Source: Pleurodeles waltl (taxonomy: Eukaryota; Chordata; Amphibia; Caudata; Salamandridae). Taken from it: 64,000 bases of DNA. Numbering within the stretch: position 1 is the first letter of the stretch; every line of letters starts with the position of its first letter. The position numbers and the translations under genes were made by a program. The stretch spans positions 1,025,995,066 to 1,026,059,065 of the forward strand of contig NC_090446.1 in NCBI RefSeq assembly GCF_031143425.1, read 5' to 3'. Below are positions 12,132-23,443 of this stretch, one piece after another. The notes beneath the pieces were generated by a model that searched no databases, had not been told where the DNA came from, and saw only the letters and a list, made by a program, of their open reading frames with translations.

Positions 12132-13996
12132 GGCCCTCATTACGACCCTGGCAGACGGCGTTATGTTGGAGAAAGATACTGCCAACAGGCACAAGCCAAT
12201 GTACCCCTCCGTCCGCCAGGGCAGAAAAAGCCGCTGGGCTGGAGACTTCGGTCTCCAGCCAGCCTGCCGTCACAATCCCACCCTTGGGATTATGACCCCA
12301 CCTACCGCCATGGTTTTCGTGGCACTCTTACCACCAAGAAAACCATGGCGATAGGCACTGTCAGTGCCATGGAATACCTTACCTGGCACTGATAGGGGTC
12401 TTCCCTGCCCTTTCCCCCTCCCCAGAATCCTCCCCTACCCTCCCCCTCCCAACCCCGTCATACACACACATTTACACTCATACACACACGCATACCCACA
12501 TTCACCCGCGCATGCATACATTCATACACACACACAGCAACAAACACTAAGGCCCTCATTCTGACCCTGGCGGTCGGCGGAGAGACGGCGGTCGGACCGC
12601 GAACAGACCGGCGGTATTAAAAATGGCATTCTGACCGCGGCGGTCCCCGCCGCGACCGACCGCTACTTCTCCACTCCGACCGCCACGGCGGTCATGACCG
12701 CGGGGCTGGAGTTTGCGCACTCCGGCCCGGCGGTCGTCCCAAGACCGCCAAGGGTATTATGACCCTGCCTACCGCCGCGGTTTCTTGCGGGCGGGAACCG
12801 CCGTGCGAACCATGGCGGTAAGCACTATCGGGGCCAGGGAATTCCTTCCCTGGCACTGATAGGGGTCTCCCCCACCCCCCACTACCCACCCGAGTCCTCC
12901 CCCCACACCCTCCACCCCCCTGCCACCCCCCAGAGGTGGTACGAACCCCCTCCCCACCCCCACCCCGACATGCACATACATGTACCCCGACATGCACACA
13001 CCCCCAACATGCACATATACACACCCCCTACACACACATACACAACGGGGACACATACCCGCACACATACATGCCGACATGCGCACCTGCCGAACAGCAC
13101 ACATTACCCATAGACACAGCAGCACCCCCCGCCCGCATACACGCACTCACACACCCCCTCTACACACTCACACGCACACCCCCATGCACGCCCACATCAC
13201 ACAACACCCCCCCACCCCCTCCCCTCACGGACGATCAACTTACCTTGTGCGTTGGTCCTCCGGGAGGCGACGGGAGCCATAGGGACGTGACCGCCAACAG
13301 AAGACCGCCAACAGAAGACCGCCACACAGAAATGTGGGTCGTAATTCTGTGGGCGGTGTTCTGCTGGCGTGGCGGTGGAGGTTGACCAGTCTCCACTTTC
13401 CCGCCGACCGCCAGTGTGGCTGCTGGCGGTTTTCCGGCGGAACGCTCCCAGTGGTCAGAATGCGCACAGCGGCACACCGCCGCGGTCGGCGGTCTTCACC
13501 GCGGCGGTAACTCAGCGGTCTTGCGAAAAGACCGCCAAGGTCAGAATGAGGGCCTAACATACATAAAAGCACACATGCACTCACACGACACAACATAAAC
13601 GTACATTCACACCCATTCCTGCACACACGCATTCCACACACCTCACACCCGCATGCATGCATTCAAAAACAGTCTCCCCCACAAATCCGACTTACCTGCT
13701 TGCATGAGATGGGATGCAGGCTGCTGCCAGCAGCAGCATCCACCAGCGGAATACCGCTAGGCCGTATCATGTGTCATGATACGGTCAACAGCGTTCTACT
13801 GGCATGGTGCTGTGGCTGGCAGCAGTGCCACCTTACAGCCGTCCGTTGCCATGACCGTAGCCAAAAATCTGCCAGCCTTCTGGTGGAATTCCGACTACGG
13901 TCATAATATGCAGACGGTAGGTAGCCACGGCGACGGTCTTTGGAGGCTGTCGCCATGGCGGTAGGCGGGATTTATTGCCTAGGTCATAATGATTAC
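12132..13996. mobile_element. Harbinger MITE hosting a second, nested MITE
   Basis: The left end GGCCCTCATTACGACCCTGG is clear. The right end is degenerate (GGTCATAATGATTA, about 13996). The outer element is split by the element at 12551-13554. The flanking CA-rich parts (12450-12547 and 13558-13660) are the interrupted halves of one stretch. There is no transposase remnant. Confidence 0.7.
12551..13554. mobile_element. nested Harbinger MITE, 1004 bp, TSD TAA
   Basis: The ends are GGCCCTCATTCTGACC and its complement, with about 24 bp of inverted similarity extending into TGGCGGTC. A perfect TAA target duplication lies at 12548-12550 and 13555-13557. The subterminal regions are dense in CGGCGG/CCGCCG. 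The centre (12860-13220) is C-rich and CA-rich, giving Pro/His-rich reading frames that are not genes. Confidence 0.9.
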
Positions 13997-14026
13997 CACA
14001 GTCTTGGACCAACTTAACAGCACTAA

Positions 14027-14872
14027 GGTCCTGATTTATACTTTTTGACACAAACCTGCGTTAGAGCAGGTTTGCGTGAAAAAGTGTAGCGCTGGCTAGC
14101 GCCATTCCAGAGTGCCAGCCGGGCGCCATATTTAAGGAATGGCGCAAGCCGGCACTAAGGCCCGGTTAACGTCAAAATACATGATGCTAACCAGGTGGGG
14201 GAAGCGTACGGAAAACTGGAGGTTGTGTGTGAAAGAGGCGCTAGTCAGGTTAGAGTCAAAATAATGACTCTAACCTGACTAGCGCCATTGTTAGACGCAC
14301 AACCCCCATGGACATGACTCCTTTCTAAGTAAAGGCAGGAGTCATGGCCCCCAGCCCAATGGCCATGTAGGGGGGCCAATATTAGACCCCTCTATAGCAC
14401 TTTAAAAAACAAGGTAAATACTTACCTGGAATGGGGTCCCCCATCCTCCGTTGTCTCTTTGGTGTGGGTGTCCATGGGGTTTGGGGAGGGCACTTGCGGC
14501 CTTATTCCATGGTGTTCCACCATGGAAATGGGCCCACAGGTCCCCTAACTCCTGCCCTGCACCAGGCATTGAATAATGGCGCTAAGCAAGCTTAGCGCCA
14601 TTATTTAGGCCTGTCTCTCTCCCATGCACCATTCTTGCACAGGAGGACAAATGAGGCGCTAGGGCCTTTGAGTCATTTTTAGCCCAGGAACACCTACCTT
14701 GCATCTCATTCACACAAGGTAGTTTTCTGCAGGCAAAAAAAAATGACTTTAACTCCAAAATGTTTGCGCTAGACATGTCTGGCGCCAAAATATAAATATG
14801 GAGTTAAGTTCGCGCTGAATTAGTGTAAAAAAAAATGACGCTAATTCAGCGCAAACAGGGTATAAATATGCC
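14027..14872. mobile_element. foldback-rich MITE with GATTTATAC-like ends
   Basis: The left end (GGTCCTGATTTATAC) and right end (reverse complement GGTGGCATATTTATACC) are related. TAA precedes the left end. The interior holds several hairpins. The longest is a perfect 22-bp arm pair at 14237-14258 and 14265-14286 with a 6-base loop, and there is a 15-bp pair at 14572-14586 and 14591-14605. It has no coding capacity. Confidence 0.65.
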
Positions 14873-15571
14873 ACCAAGCTCCTCATAGCAGAATATCCAT
14901 AACTAAATCCCAGGTCTTCAATGTCTACCTCCTTCTTTGGTATGGCTCAGCAGTGAGGATCTTCTCTTCAGGCCTAGGGGTTTAGTCCTCAGTTCTCAAT
15001 GAGAAACAGACAATAATTCTAACCCTTGGTAACACTTTCCTATACAGTAGTGTGCAAAACTCTTTGAATAACGGTGAAGCCTGGATATGCTACAGCCCCA
15101 GGTTATATCCAATGCTGAGGGCACTTACCTTTAAATCTTGATGGAATGCTGTCTGCTTTCATCATTGCATTGATACCAGATATGTCTCTCCTATATTCCT
15201 AGCCATAAAGAGGGACCTATTATGGCTAAAAAATGACTACATACTTATTCCTCTCTAGCTTCCTTGCAAATAAAACCATTATCGAGTCTGCTGAAGTAAG
15301 GAAACCACCTTAAATTAATTTCTCTGCCACCTTATTTTATTAAATCTATATACATCTTTTCAACTATGTACATGCAATATTCTTTCTCTTGTTTTTTCAA
15401 AATATCTACAGTTTCTATTGTTATTAATTATTAATCTTTATTGCTTAGTAAAATTTTTACTCTCCTCCCTTCCCCACTTCACATACCCTATGTATTGCCA
15501 CAGCTTTATACAGCGTAAAATGTATATTTTCTCACATTTATATTTATTTCCATACATTTACTAAGGACTAA
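14873..15571. other. unassigned, no gene seen
   Basis: AT-leaning sequence without recognisable repeats or frames. Similar sequence may continue past the MITE to the A-rich stretch near 15836-15846, which could be the tail of an old retroposon, but I cannot show this. Confidence 0.3.
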
Positions 15572-15741
15572 GGGCCTGATTACAACTTTAGCGGAGGGGG
15601 TTAATCTGTCCCAAATGTGACAGATATCCCGCCCGTCGTATTTCGAGTGAATTATATCCTATGGCACTCGTAATATGGTGGGCTGGATATCTGTCACTTT
15701 GGGACAGATTAACCCCCTCTGCCAAAGTTGTAATCAGGCCC
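15572..15741. mobile_element. palindromic 170-bp Harbinger MITE, TSD TAA
   Basis: It starts GGGCCTGATTACAAC and ends with its exact complement, flanked by TAA at 15569-15571 and 15742-15744. The two halves are near-perfect inverted copies (GGGGGTTAATCTGTCCCA against TGGGACAGATTAACCCCC). It is well preserved, so probably a recent insertion. Confidence 0.92.
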
Positions 15742-16216
15742 TAAGTATTGTATTCTATACTTACTACTCTTACTGTATTTTACTATCTTTGCTTATATTT
15801 ATTCAGTGCTGTTTATTGTTCTAAATAAACTCAAACTTAAAAAAAGAAGTACGTTTCCCAGCTGACCTTTAGGTAAAAAGACCTTTTCCTTTCACCCCAT
15901 TACTATAAATAGCTGTGACCAACTGTTGGTAGTATTAAGATTAGTCGCTGACATCACCCTTGTTAAAAGGAGCACCTTTAGGTGGACCACAATCAATTAA
16001 CATAGTCCACTTTATTGTTGGCAACATGCCGCCCTTATGATGAAACCCGTGCCAGGACATTTGTGACATGTCTCCTGCACAAGAAATCATAATGCGTCTG
16101 CCAGAACAATAAAATTAGGTAGCACGTAGTTACATAGAACAATGCCAGGGACATCAGACTCTACACAGATCATGGTCTGTTGTCTTCCCTTAGGTACTAT
16201 GAGAGGTAGACACTGA
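15742..16216. other. unassigned spacer
   Basis: A-rich stretch at 15836-15846, otherwise nothing recognisable. Confidence 0.3.
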
Positions 16217-16760
16217 GGGGCACATTACGAAACTGGCAGTCACAAGACCGTCAGACTTGCAATGTGGGTCAGACCACCGCAGCTGTGGCAGTCCGATCAC
16301 CACATTATGAGGTTAGCGGGCAGACCCGCCAAACTACCACTATCCCTGTCAAGATCTAAGATCTCAACTGGTTGACGGTGGTCCTGGTTGTTAGCAGCCA
16401 AGGCAGCGCTGAACTCAGCACCGCCCTGCTGATTACAACCTTGTTCTCCTGTTTCACCACCATGAAAAGGCTGGTGGAGAACAAGTGCAGGGGGCCAAAG
16501 GAGGACCCCTGCACTTCCCATGCCCTGGCTCATGGGCAGTGCAGGGGTCCCCTTGCCTGGCACCCTTGAAATGTGCACTGTCTGTTATGCACACAGACAG
16601 TGGGCATTTCAAGGGTGCTGGTGCACCCTGCGTGCAGCAGCATTACCGCTGGCACAATTATGAGCAGGGAACAATGCTGCCACACCTCTCCCACTGGGCT
16701 GACCGGCGCAAATCTTGGTTTCCGCTGGTCAGCCTAGTGGGAAAGTTGCAATGGGGCTAG
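16217..16760. mobile_element. Harbinger-type MITE, right-truncated
   Basis: The left end GGGGCACATTACGAAAC and the interior match the ~600-bp MITE family, including the CACCATGAAAAGGCTGGTGGAG block and the AATGTGCACTGTC hairpin near 16570-16605. The right terminal repeat is not found before the Harbinger element that begins at 16831. Confidence 0.65.
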
Positions 16761-16830
16761 TGGGGAGACCACCCCTTTGTAATGACATATCCCAAGAAAC
16801 TCACTAGAAGAGCTCTGCTTAAAGGATATT

Positions 16831-18857
16831 GGGGGTCATTACAACATTGGCGGTAAAAGGCGCTTACCGCTGTGCAGAAGACCGTCAATACACCGCTGCG
16901 GCCGCGGTAGACCGCCACAGCTATTATGACACACATCACGGAATCCACCGAAATTCAGACACCCACACAACACCGCCACACCCAAGGTCAGCGATAAACA
17001 TGCTGAAACAAATCCTCCACGCCAACAGAAACACGCCCATGCTATTACGACCCACGAATCCACGCGGCGGTCATTCAACCGCAATATACCATTGGCGGTA
17101 CACACCGCCGCACTCAAAATACACACACAGCACCAAAACACCGCCACATTGGACAATTACAAATACACACACCTGATACACATACACACACCACTCCCAC
17201 ACACCCAACACAATATAAAACACACACCCACATCACCCACAAACCCCTACAACCAGAAATTCTGAGAGAAGGCGAGAGAGAGAGCACAGCTATTGACAAC
17301 CCCATCACACAGAGGCACACAACATCATCACCCACACAACATCCACGCACAAAACACCACATACCACTACACTCACCACACTCATCAACACATACACCAC
17401 CCCACACCTCACACACACCACCCCATGTCACGCCAAAGACACCCCCGCTTCTCCGAGGAGGAGCTCAGGGTCATGGTGGAGGAAATCGTCCGGGTAGAGC
17501 CACAGCTATTTGGCTCACAGGTACAGCACACATCAATAGCCAGGAAGATGGAGCTATGGCGCAGAATAGTGGACAGGGCGAACGCCGTGGGACAGCACCC
17601 AAGAAATAGGGATGACATCAGGAAGAGGTGGAACGACCTACGGGGGAAGGTGCGTTCCACGGTCTCCAGGCACAACATCGCGGTGCAGCAGACTGGCGGC
17701 GGACCCCCACCTCCTCCCCCACAACTAACAACATGGGAGGAGCAAGTCTTGACCATCTTGCATCCTGAGGGCCTCGGAGGAGTCGGTGGAGGATGGGACA
17801 CTGGTAAGTCAAATCTTAACTATCACATCCCCCACCCTACCTGCATGCTATCACACACCCCCACCCTCACCCCCCCCATCACTCCAAATCCTCACTAATG
17901 TACCCATGACACCAACCTCCCATCCCAACACCAAGCCCTGCATGACACAACTAAGCATGGACACCCCTCACTAAAGCATGCCCACTGAACATACCCAGAA
18001 CACCCCCCCAACCATCAGCACACAAGTACCCACACAGGAATGCCTGCACTGGGGTTCTGGCACACCCAACCATTGCACACCATGAAACACACACATGCAA
18101 TAATCATGTTCTTATACCCCTGCAGGAACCCGAAGGAACGCCACCACACCAGAGGGTCCAGACAACACCACTCCACCCCCAGAAGAGGCCCACAGTGATG
18201 ACAGCAGCTCTGCCCCACTGGATCTTGATGACCAGCCCGGACCATCGTGGGCCTCAGGACAGTCGGTTCCCCTTGCCCAGCCACAGCCCAACACGAGCTT
18301 CCACCCTCTGGTAACACCAGCACAGCGCCCACCCAGCGGGCCCAAACCTCCCTACCCAGGACAGGTCAATCAGCGGTGTGTTCACCACTACAGGGCACCC
18401 AGGGTAACCCACCACCCCAACAACAACAGGGACCTGGGGGCAGTGGTAGTGGGCACACGGTCCAGGGGACGGAGTCACAGGAACACAGGGGAACTGGGAG
18501 GGCTGCTGTGTGACAGAGGGAGGACAGGCCAAGGGAACCAACTCTCCTCGAGGCCCTCTCCTCCATCATGGGAGCATACCACCACTCCCAGGAGACGATG
18601 GCGACGGTCCTGGACAAATTGCAGGAGACCCTGCGTCTGCAGGAGGAGCAGTATTTGGGGTTCAGGGAGGAGATCAGGACCATCGGCTCCACCCTGGGCA
18701 CACATCGTAGGGGTGCTGACGGACATTCGAAAGACCATGAGGGACACCGTGGCACTCCAAGGGGCCCCTGACACTATCCAGGACGACGAACTGCCCACCA
18801 CCTCCGCCAGCGCTAGTGGACAGGACGCCCCGCCACAGGACCACCACACCAGCACCC
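16831..18857 (+). mobile_element. Harbinger half-element carrying gene B
   Basis: The terminal repeat GGGGGTCATTACAACATTGGCGG starts at 16831. From there the sequence follows, in inverted orientation, the right arm of the 20025-27487 element. Gene B and its intron are included. Similarity stops abruptly at about 18857, after ACCAGCACCCC, where L1 sequence begins. No second end is present, so this is a truncated copy. The junction has no poly-T, so it is not an L1 3' insertion end. A later deletion or rearrangement is more likely. Confidence 0.75.
17425..18857 (+). pseudogene. Harbinger accessory gene B (Myb/SANT-like), copy 1
   Basis: Exon 1 is 17425-17803 (starts MSRQRHPRFSEEELRVMVEE). It encodes a trihelix Myb/SANT-like DNA-binding domain, with the WNDLRGKVRS pattern of the third helix around residues 68-80, then a Pro-rich linker. 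The donor is CTG/GTAAGT at 17804 and the acceptor CCCTGCAG/GA at 18125, with phase kept. Exon 2 (18126-18857) encodes a Gln/Pro-rich stretch and a helical segment (SIMGAYHHSQETMATVL...EEQYLGF). In PIF/Harbinger elements such proteins help the transposase reach DNA and the nucleus. Lesions seen against copy 2: a 1-base loss near 18297, TGA at 18511, a 1-base gain near 18700, and loss of the 3' end. Confidence 0.8.
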
Positions 18858-20021
18858 CACCCCCTGTAGCCCTATTTCACTCCTGATCTGTGAGCTGTAT
18901 CTCTAGGTCAGTGTCCCAAGCTCTGCATGCCACTGACACATCCATCCATCTGTCCTTCATAAGGGCAGCATATAGGCAGGAGAGAATATCCCTGGCAGAA
19001 CTAGGGTCAAATTTCATCTGCAATACATAGGATTCAACAGGCTTCTCTGGGAAGCATGTTTAAATCTCCCGGACCATTCGTGATGTTTGCGTACTGCAAA
19101 AATTGACCTGGTCAATTCAGAAATGAGTCCCAATCTCTGCCTGGGTCATGAAGGTGCCATTTTGAAACAAGTCTCCTGCTCTCTCACAGCCCCACTCCAA
19201 CATCTTGTGATATCCATAGAGTCCCTTATATGCACGAATGGACACTGCCACTAACTCGGGAGGGGCCTTGGGAAGGACTCTTGTCACAACATGTGCATGA
19301 CTCCCCACTTCCATGCCTGAGCAACCTGCAAGATGGTGAAGGGTGTGCCCGTCGGGAGCCTGGAACCATGCATAAGTAATTTAGGGAGGTTGTCTATTGT
19401 CACCGAGCCCTCCAACAACTTTTTCTCCCAGTTGGAACTGTCCTCACACCACAGGGCTACATTCTGAAGCAGGCACGCCAAATAGTATAATTGAAGGTCC
19501 AGGAGGCCCAGACCAACCTTGCTTAGGTACATTTTCGAAACCACAAGGCGGACCTTGTATTTCTTTTCGACCCATAACAAGGACACTAGCAACTTGTTAA
19601 GTTGTTGAAATCAAGATGGTGGTAGCACACAGAATGATATCTGCATTGCGTAAAGTCAGCAGGGTAGCAGGATCATCTCACTGAGGGCCACCCTGCCCAT
19701 GACCATTAATGGCACTGTGGTCCAAAAATGGCCAGAGGTCGAAAGGCCGTCAAGTACTCTACCCATATTAAGATCATACTGTAAGTGGTAGTCGTGAGTT
19801 ACCTGTATCACCAGATAACTAAACAATTGGGTCTCCCATGTTAGGCCCACCTCATGGAGGTCGGGTGCTGCAAGTCTGGTGAGGGATGCCAAGGGAAAGA
19901 GCACTGTATTATGCCAGTTGAGGTGGAGGCTCGAAACCTCCTGAAACCTGGTCACATGTCGCATAAGTAGGGGCACTGAGCATTCCGGGCAGAAATACAT
20001 ATCAGGCTGTCATCAGCATAC
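18858..20021 (-). pseudogene. L1 ORF2 fragment: RT catalytic motif to C-terminal part
   Basis: Immediately after the Harbinger insertion the minus strand reads YADDSL (about 20018-20001), the reverse transcriptase catalytic box. After a frameshift it continues with a match to the L1 fingers/thumb (PECSVPLLMRHVTRFQEVSS, then LNW and FPL, about 19985-19890). Further on comes the typical L1 stretch GLGLLDLQLYYLACLLQNVAL (about 19520-19460). The fragment is shorter than the usual post-YADD part of L1 ORF2, so the 3' end is lost. It is not functional. Confidence 0.85.
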
Positions 20022-20169
20022 ATAGGGGGTCATTACAACCCTGGCGGACTGTGTTAAAGTGGCGGTAAGAACGAGAACAGGCCGGCGGTAAAAAAATGGG
20101 AATTATGACCGTGGCGGAAACCGCCAACAAAGACAGCCACTTTAACACTCGGACCGCCATGGCGGTACA

Positions 20170-21020
20170 GACAAACAGCGCAGTGGATGCATGTCTCCAC
20201 TGGTTCTAGAGGGGGACTGGTGCCCAGAGTGCTTCATCCTGTGCAGGACAGATTCCCAGAGTGCTTCATCCTGTGCAGGACAGACGGAGTGGATACATGT
20301 CTCCACTGGTTCTGGAGGGGGACTGGTGCCCAGAGTGCTTCATCCTGTGCAGGACAGACGGAGTGGATGCATGTCTCCACTGGTTCTGGAGGGGGACTGG
20401 TGCCCAGAGTGCATCACTCACCCCGTAACGGTCCCAGTTGCGTCACTGCCCCTGCCGCTCATGGGCTAGTGGTGCTTGAGTTGGCGGTCCTTGCCCTGTT
20501 CGCCGGTGCTTGCCCTGTTCGGCGGTGCTTGCCCTGTTCAGCGGTGCTTGACTTGGCGGTGCTTGCCCTGTGCAGCGGAGCTTGCCATGGCGGTCTTTGC
20601 CCTGTTCAGCGGTGCTTGAGTTTGCAGTTTCTGACCTGTTCAGCGGTGCTTGCCCTGTTCAGTGGTGCTTGACTTGGCGGTGCTTGCCCTGTTCAGCGGA
20701 GCTTGCCATGGCGGTCTTTGCCCTGTTCAGCGGTGCTTGCCATGGTGGTCCTTCATTGCCCAGTTGGGCTGGGGCTGGCGGTCCTTCATTGGGCAGCTGG
20801 ACTGTGGCTGCCGGGGCCCTCCTGGGCAGCTGGGCTGTGGCTGGCGGTGGCCTCCTGGGCACTGACTCTGGCCTCCTGGCCACTGACGATCGGGCTGCCC
20901 CCTGGGCACTGACTCTGGCGGTGGCCTCCTGGCCAGTGACGATTGGGCTGCCCTCCTGACACTGACTCTGGCCGTGGCCTCCTGGCCAGTGACGATTGGG
21001 CTGGCGGTGGCCTCCTGGGC
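20170..21020. repeat. minisatellite cluster in Harbinger left arm
   Basis: Three sub-blocks are visible. First is a ~71-bp unit (GCATGTCTCCACTGGTTCTGG... to GGACAGACGGAG) at 20184, 20290 and 20361. Second, at 20480-20760, are ~20-bp units built on GGTGCTTGCCCTGTTCAGC. Third, at 20760-21010, are ~27-bp units built on GGCCTCCTGGGCACTGACTC. It lies between the gene A 3' end and the terminal repeat. The long translations here are repeat artefacts. Confidence 0.85.
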
Positions 21021-21566
21021 AGCGGGGATGATGGCGGTCTTCTCCGCCATGCTGCTCCTCCCAGAATTTGGCGATTTCTTCTGCCCCTTCCCCACCTTGG
21101 GAGGAGTCACAGCTGAGTCAACACTCCCCCCGGGACCCTTGTGAGCGGCTTTGCTGGCTGGAGTCTTACCCCTCTCCCGCCGGCCACTGTCCAACTTCTG
21201 GTGCTTCACATGGGGGCACTGGCTGTGCTGTGGCTCTGTGTCACACTGGCTGCCCTGGTGCCCGGTGCACTCCACATACCTGTAACAACAGGAACCACTG
21301 GTCCCGGAGATTTTTTGGCTGAGGTGCTAGTACGGGACCGATGAATTGGAGGGGGGTGGGAAAGAGGTCAAGCTTGGTCAGGAAAAGTTTCTTAGGAACA
21401 CTGGGACGGGTAGCTGGAGGGGGTTTGGGAGTGGAGGAAGAGAAGGTGGTTGTAGGAGGTGTAACTTTTGTGGCTTTGGGTGCAGGTGCATGTGCTGGAG
21501 GCTGTCGTGAGGTGGATGTATGTTGGGTGGGTGTGTGTCTGCGTTTGTGTACTTTGTGAGGGGGCA

Positions 21567-23443
21567 TCACAGACACACTGGGAGAGGACACAGGGGACGT
21601 GTAAATGGTAGTGGGGGTGGTGACTGCACGTGAGCGGGGTGTGCTGGTGCGGGACCTAGTGGCTGTAGTGGTAGTGCATGCAGGTGAGAGTGTAGACGAG
21701 ACGGGGAGGGAGGAGGGAGACGACGAGGAGGGGGACACAGTGGAGGCAGTGGATGTTGGTGTGTCTGTATGTGTGTGATGCTTGCGTGAGTGTCTGTGGA
21801 ATGTGTGGTGCTTTTGTTTGCCTGAGCTTCCCTTGTGTGGTGAGGTGTGTGCATGCTGGTCTGATGGTGTGCTTGGGATAGGCTGGGGTACAGGGGATTG
21901 GGTCTGGGTGGAGGAAGTTGGAGGGGGAGGCTAGACACAGGGACAATGGCTGCCATCAGTGCTGAGGCCAGAGTTTGCAGGGTTTGATGAAGGGCAGCCT
22001 GACCAGAATGAATGCCCTCCAGGAATGCATTTGTGTGTTGCAATTCCCTTTCTACACCCTGGATGGCATTCAAAATGGTAGACTGCCCAACAGTGAGGGA
22101 CCTGAGGAAGTCAATGGCCTCCTCACGGAGGGCAGTAGAGGTGACAGGGGCTGAGGTGCCTGGGGCGAAGGTGATGTCCACCCTCCTGGGTGAGCGGGCA
22201 CGGGGCGAAGGCTGAGGGGCTGCTGGGAGGGCAGTGCTGGTAGGGCGGGTGGCGGCTGTACCTGTAGAAGTGGGGGACACAGATTTTGCCGCCACCACAA
22301 GGGAGCTCCCATCGGAGGACGAGTCTGTGTTGCTGGTTGCAGATCCTGTGACCGCCGTGAAGCTCCGCTGGCTCTGCGTCCCACTGGTGTATTCAGAGTC
22401 TGTGGTGTGACTCTCCATGGCCATGTGGGATGCAGCTCCCTCGTGCTCTGGTGCCACTGTACCTCCGCCTGATGATGCTGATGCACACAAGAACAGGGAG
22501 ACTACAAAAAGGGGGGGGACGACGGAAGAAAGACAGGTTGAGTGCATGGCTTACCGCTACCATTGGCGGACAATACAGACACAGCAGCCCCCTGCACTAC
22601 GCCGCGCTTTTGGGCTCCACAGATGCAGTTCCTGGGATATGGCCTACATTGCTATGATCGACATCTGCACACATAGATGACACAGGGGCATGTATACCTG
22701 TACTTGGCACTCTACAGAGGTGGGGTGGAGTGCCACATGGCCTGCATTACGGAGGGGCCTAGCCTACGGAACTCGTCCTGGCCTAGGGAAACCCACAGCC
22801 CTCCTCCCCCACCCAGACACCTTCACTGCGTGCAAAGTCCGCAGAATGATGTTGTACTCACCCCTTTGTGTCTGCTGTGATGCCCTCAAGCGCCCATCTA
22901 ACTCAGGGTAGGCCACCGCCAGGATCCGGAACATCAGGGGGGTCATGGTGTGACGGGCACCCCTCCCACGTTGGGAGGCCATCCCCAGCTGAGCCTCCGC
23001 CGTCTTCTTGCTCCAGCGGTGAATGTCCTCCCATCTTTTCCAGCAGTGGGTGCTCAGTCTGTGGTGGACCCCGAGGGTCCGGACGTCCTTGGCGATGGCA
23101 CGCCAAATATCCTTCTTCTGGTGGGCGCTGACCAAAATGAAATGTACAGGGGAAGAAGAGAGGTCATTACCAACTGCACCGTCGAAGTGAGTGGCCCACA
23201 TCCTTACCCTTGCCATGTGGCACATGCATTCACAGTCCTTCATGCACGCAGAACTGTGCCCCTTTCATTCTTACAACCAGCCCTCTCCACTCAGGCATAG
23301 CCCATACAACGTGCTCCCTGTGTACTTACCTGTTGGTCTGGAGTACCGTAGAGTAGCGTGTACTGGGGGAGGACCCCCTCCACAAACTTTTCCAACTCCT
23401 CTGCAGTGAAGGCAGGGGCCCTTTCCCCAGACGCACGAGCCAT
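21567..23443 (-). pseudogene. Harbinger accessory gene A (Myb/SANT-like), three exons
   Basis: Exon 1 is 23330-23443 (starts MARASGERAPAFTAEELEKF), with donor CAG/GTAAGT at 23329. Exon 2 is 22862-23132, carrying WRAIAKDVRTLG and THCWKRWEDIHRWSKKTAEA; together with exon 1 this is a trihelix Myb/SANT-like DNA-binding domain. Its donor is GG/GTGAGT at 22861. Exon 3 starts at 22468 after ATCATCAG and has a GGGTVAPEHEG start, a Ser/Thr-rich region, a helical segment (EEAIDFLRSLTVGQSTILNAIQ) and a Pro-rich tail to a stop at 21567. Homology goes on in another frame to about 21340, so a frameshift is likely. Keeping frame into exon 2 requires joining at GTCAGC, where the preceding bases are TG, not AG: a probable splice-site lesion. 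It is divergent from the transposase. Confidence 0.8.

Noticed and set aside
12900..13480. Overlapping His/Thr/Pro-rich and Cys/Val/Gly-rich reading frames.
   Set aside because: They are translations of CA-rich and C-rich low-complexity DNA inside a MITE, with no domain and no homologue in the other elements here.
17293..17424. In-frame extension of gene B upstream of MSRQRHP.
   Set aside because: The extension is His/Thr-rich from CA-repeat DNA. Copy 2 starts at the equivalent ATG (MARQRHP), so the downstream start is preferred.
20187..21275. Long Ala/Leu/Cys-rich frames on plus and Pro/Gln-rich on minus, up to 182 codons.
   Set aside because: They coincide with three minisatellites and have no domain. 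They are repeat artefacts outside gene A.
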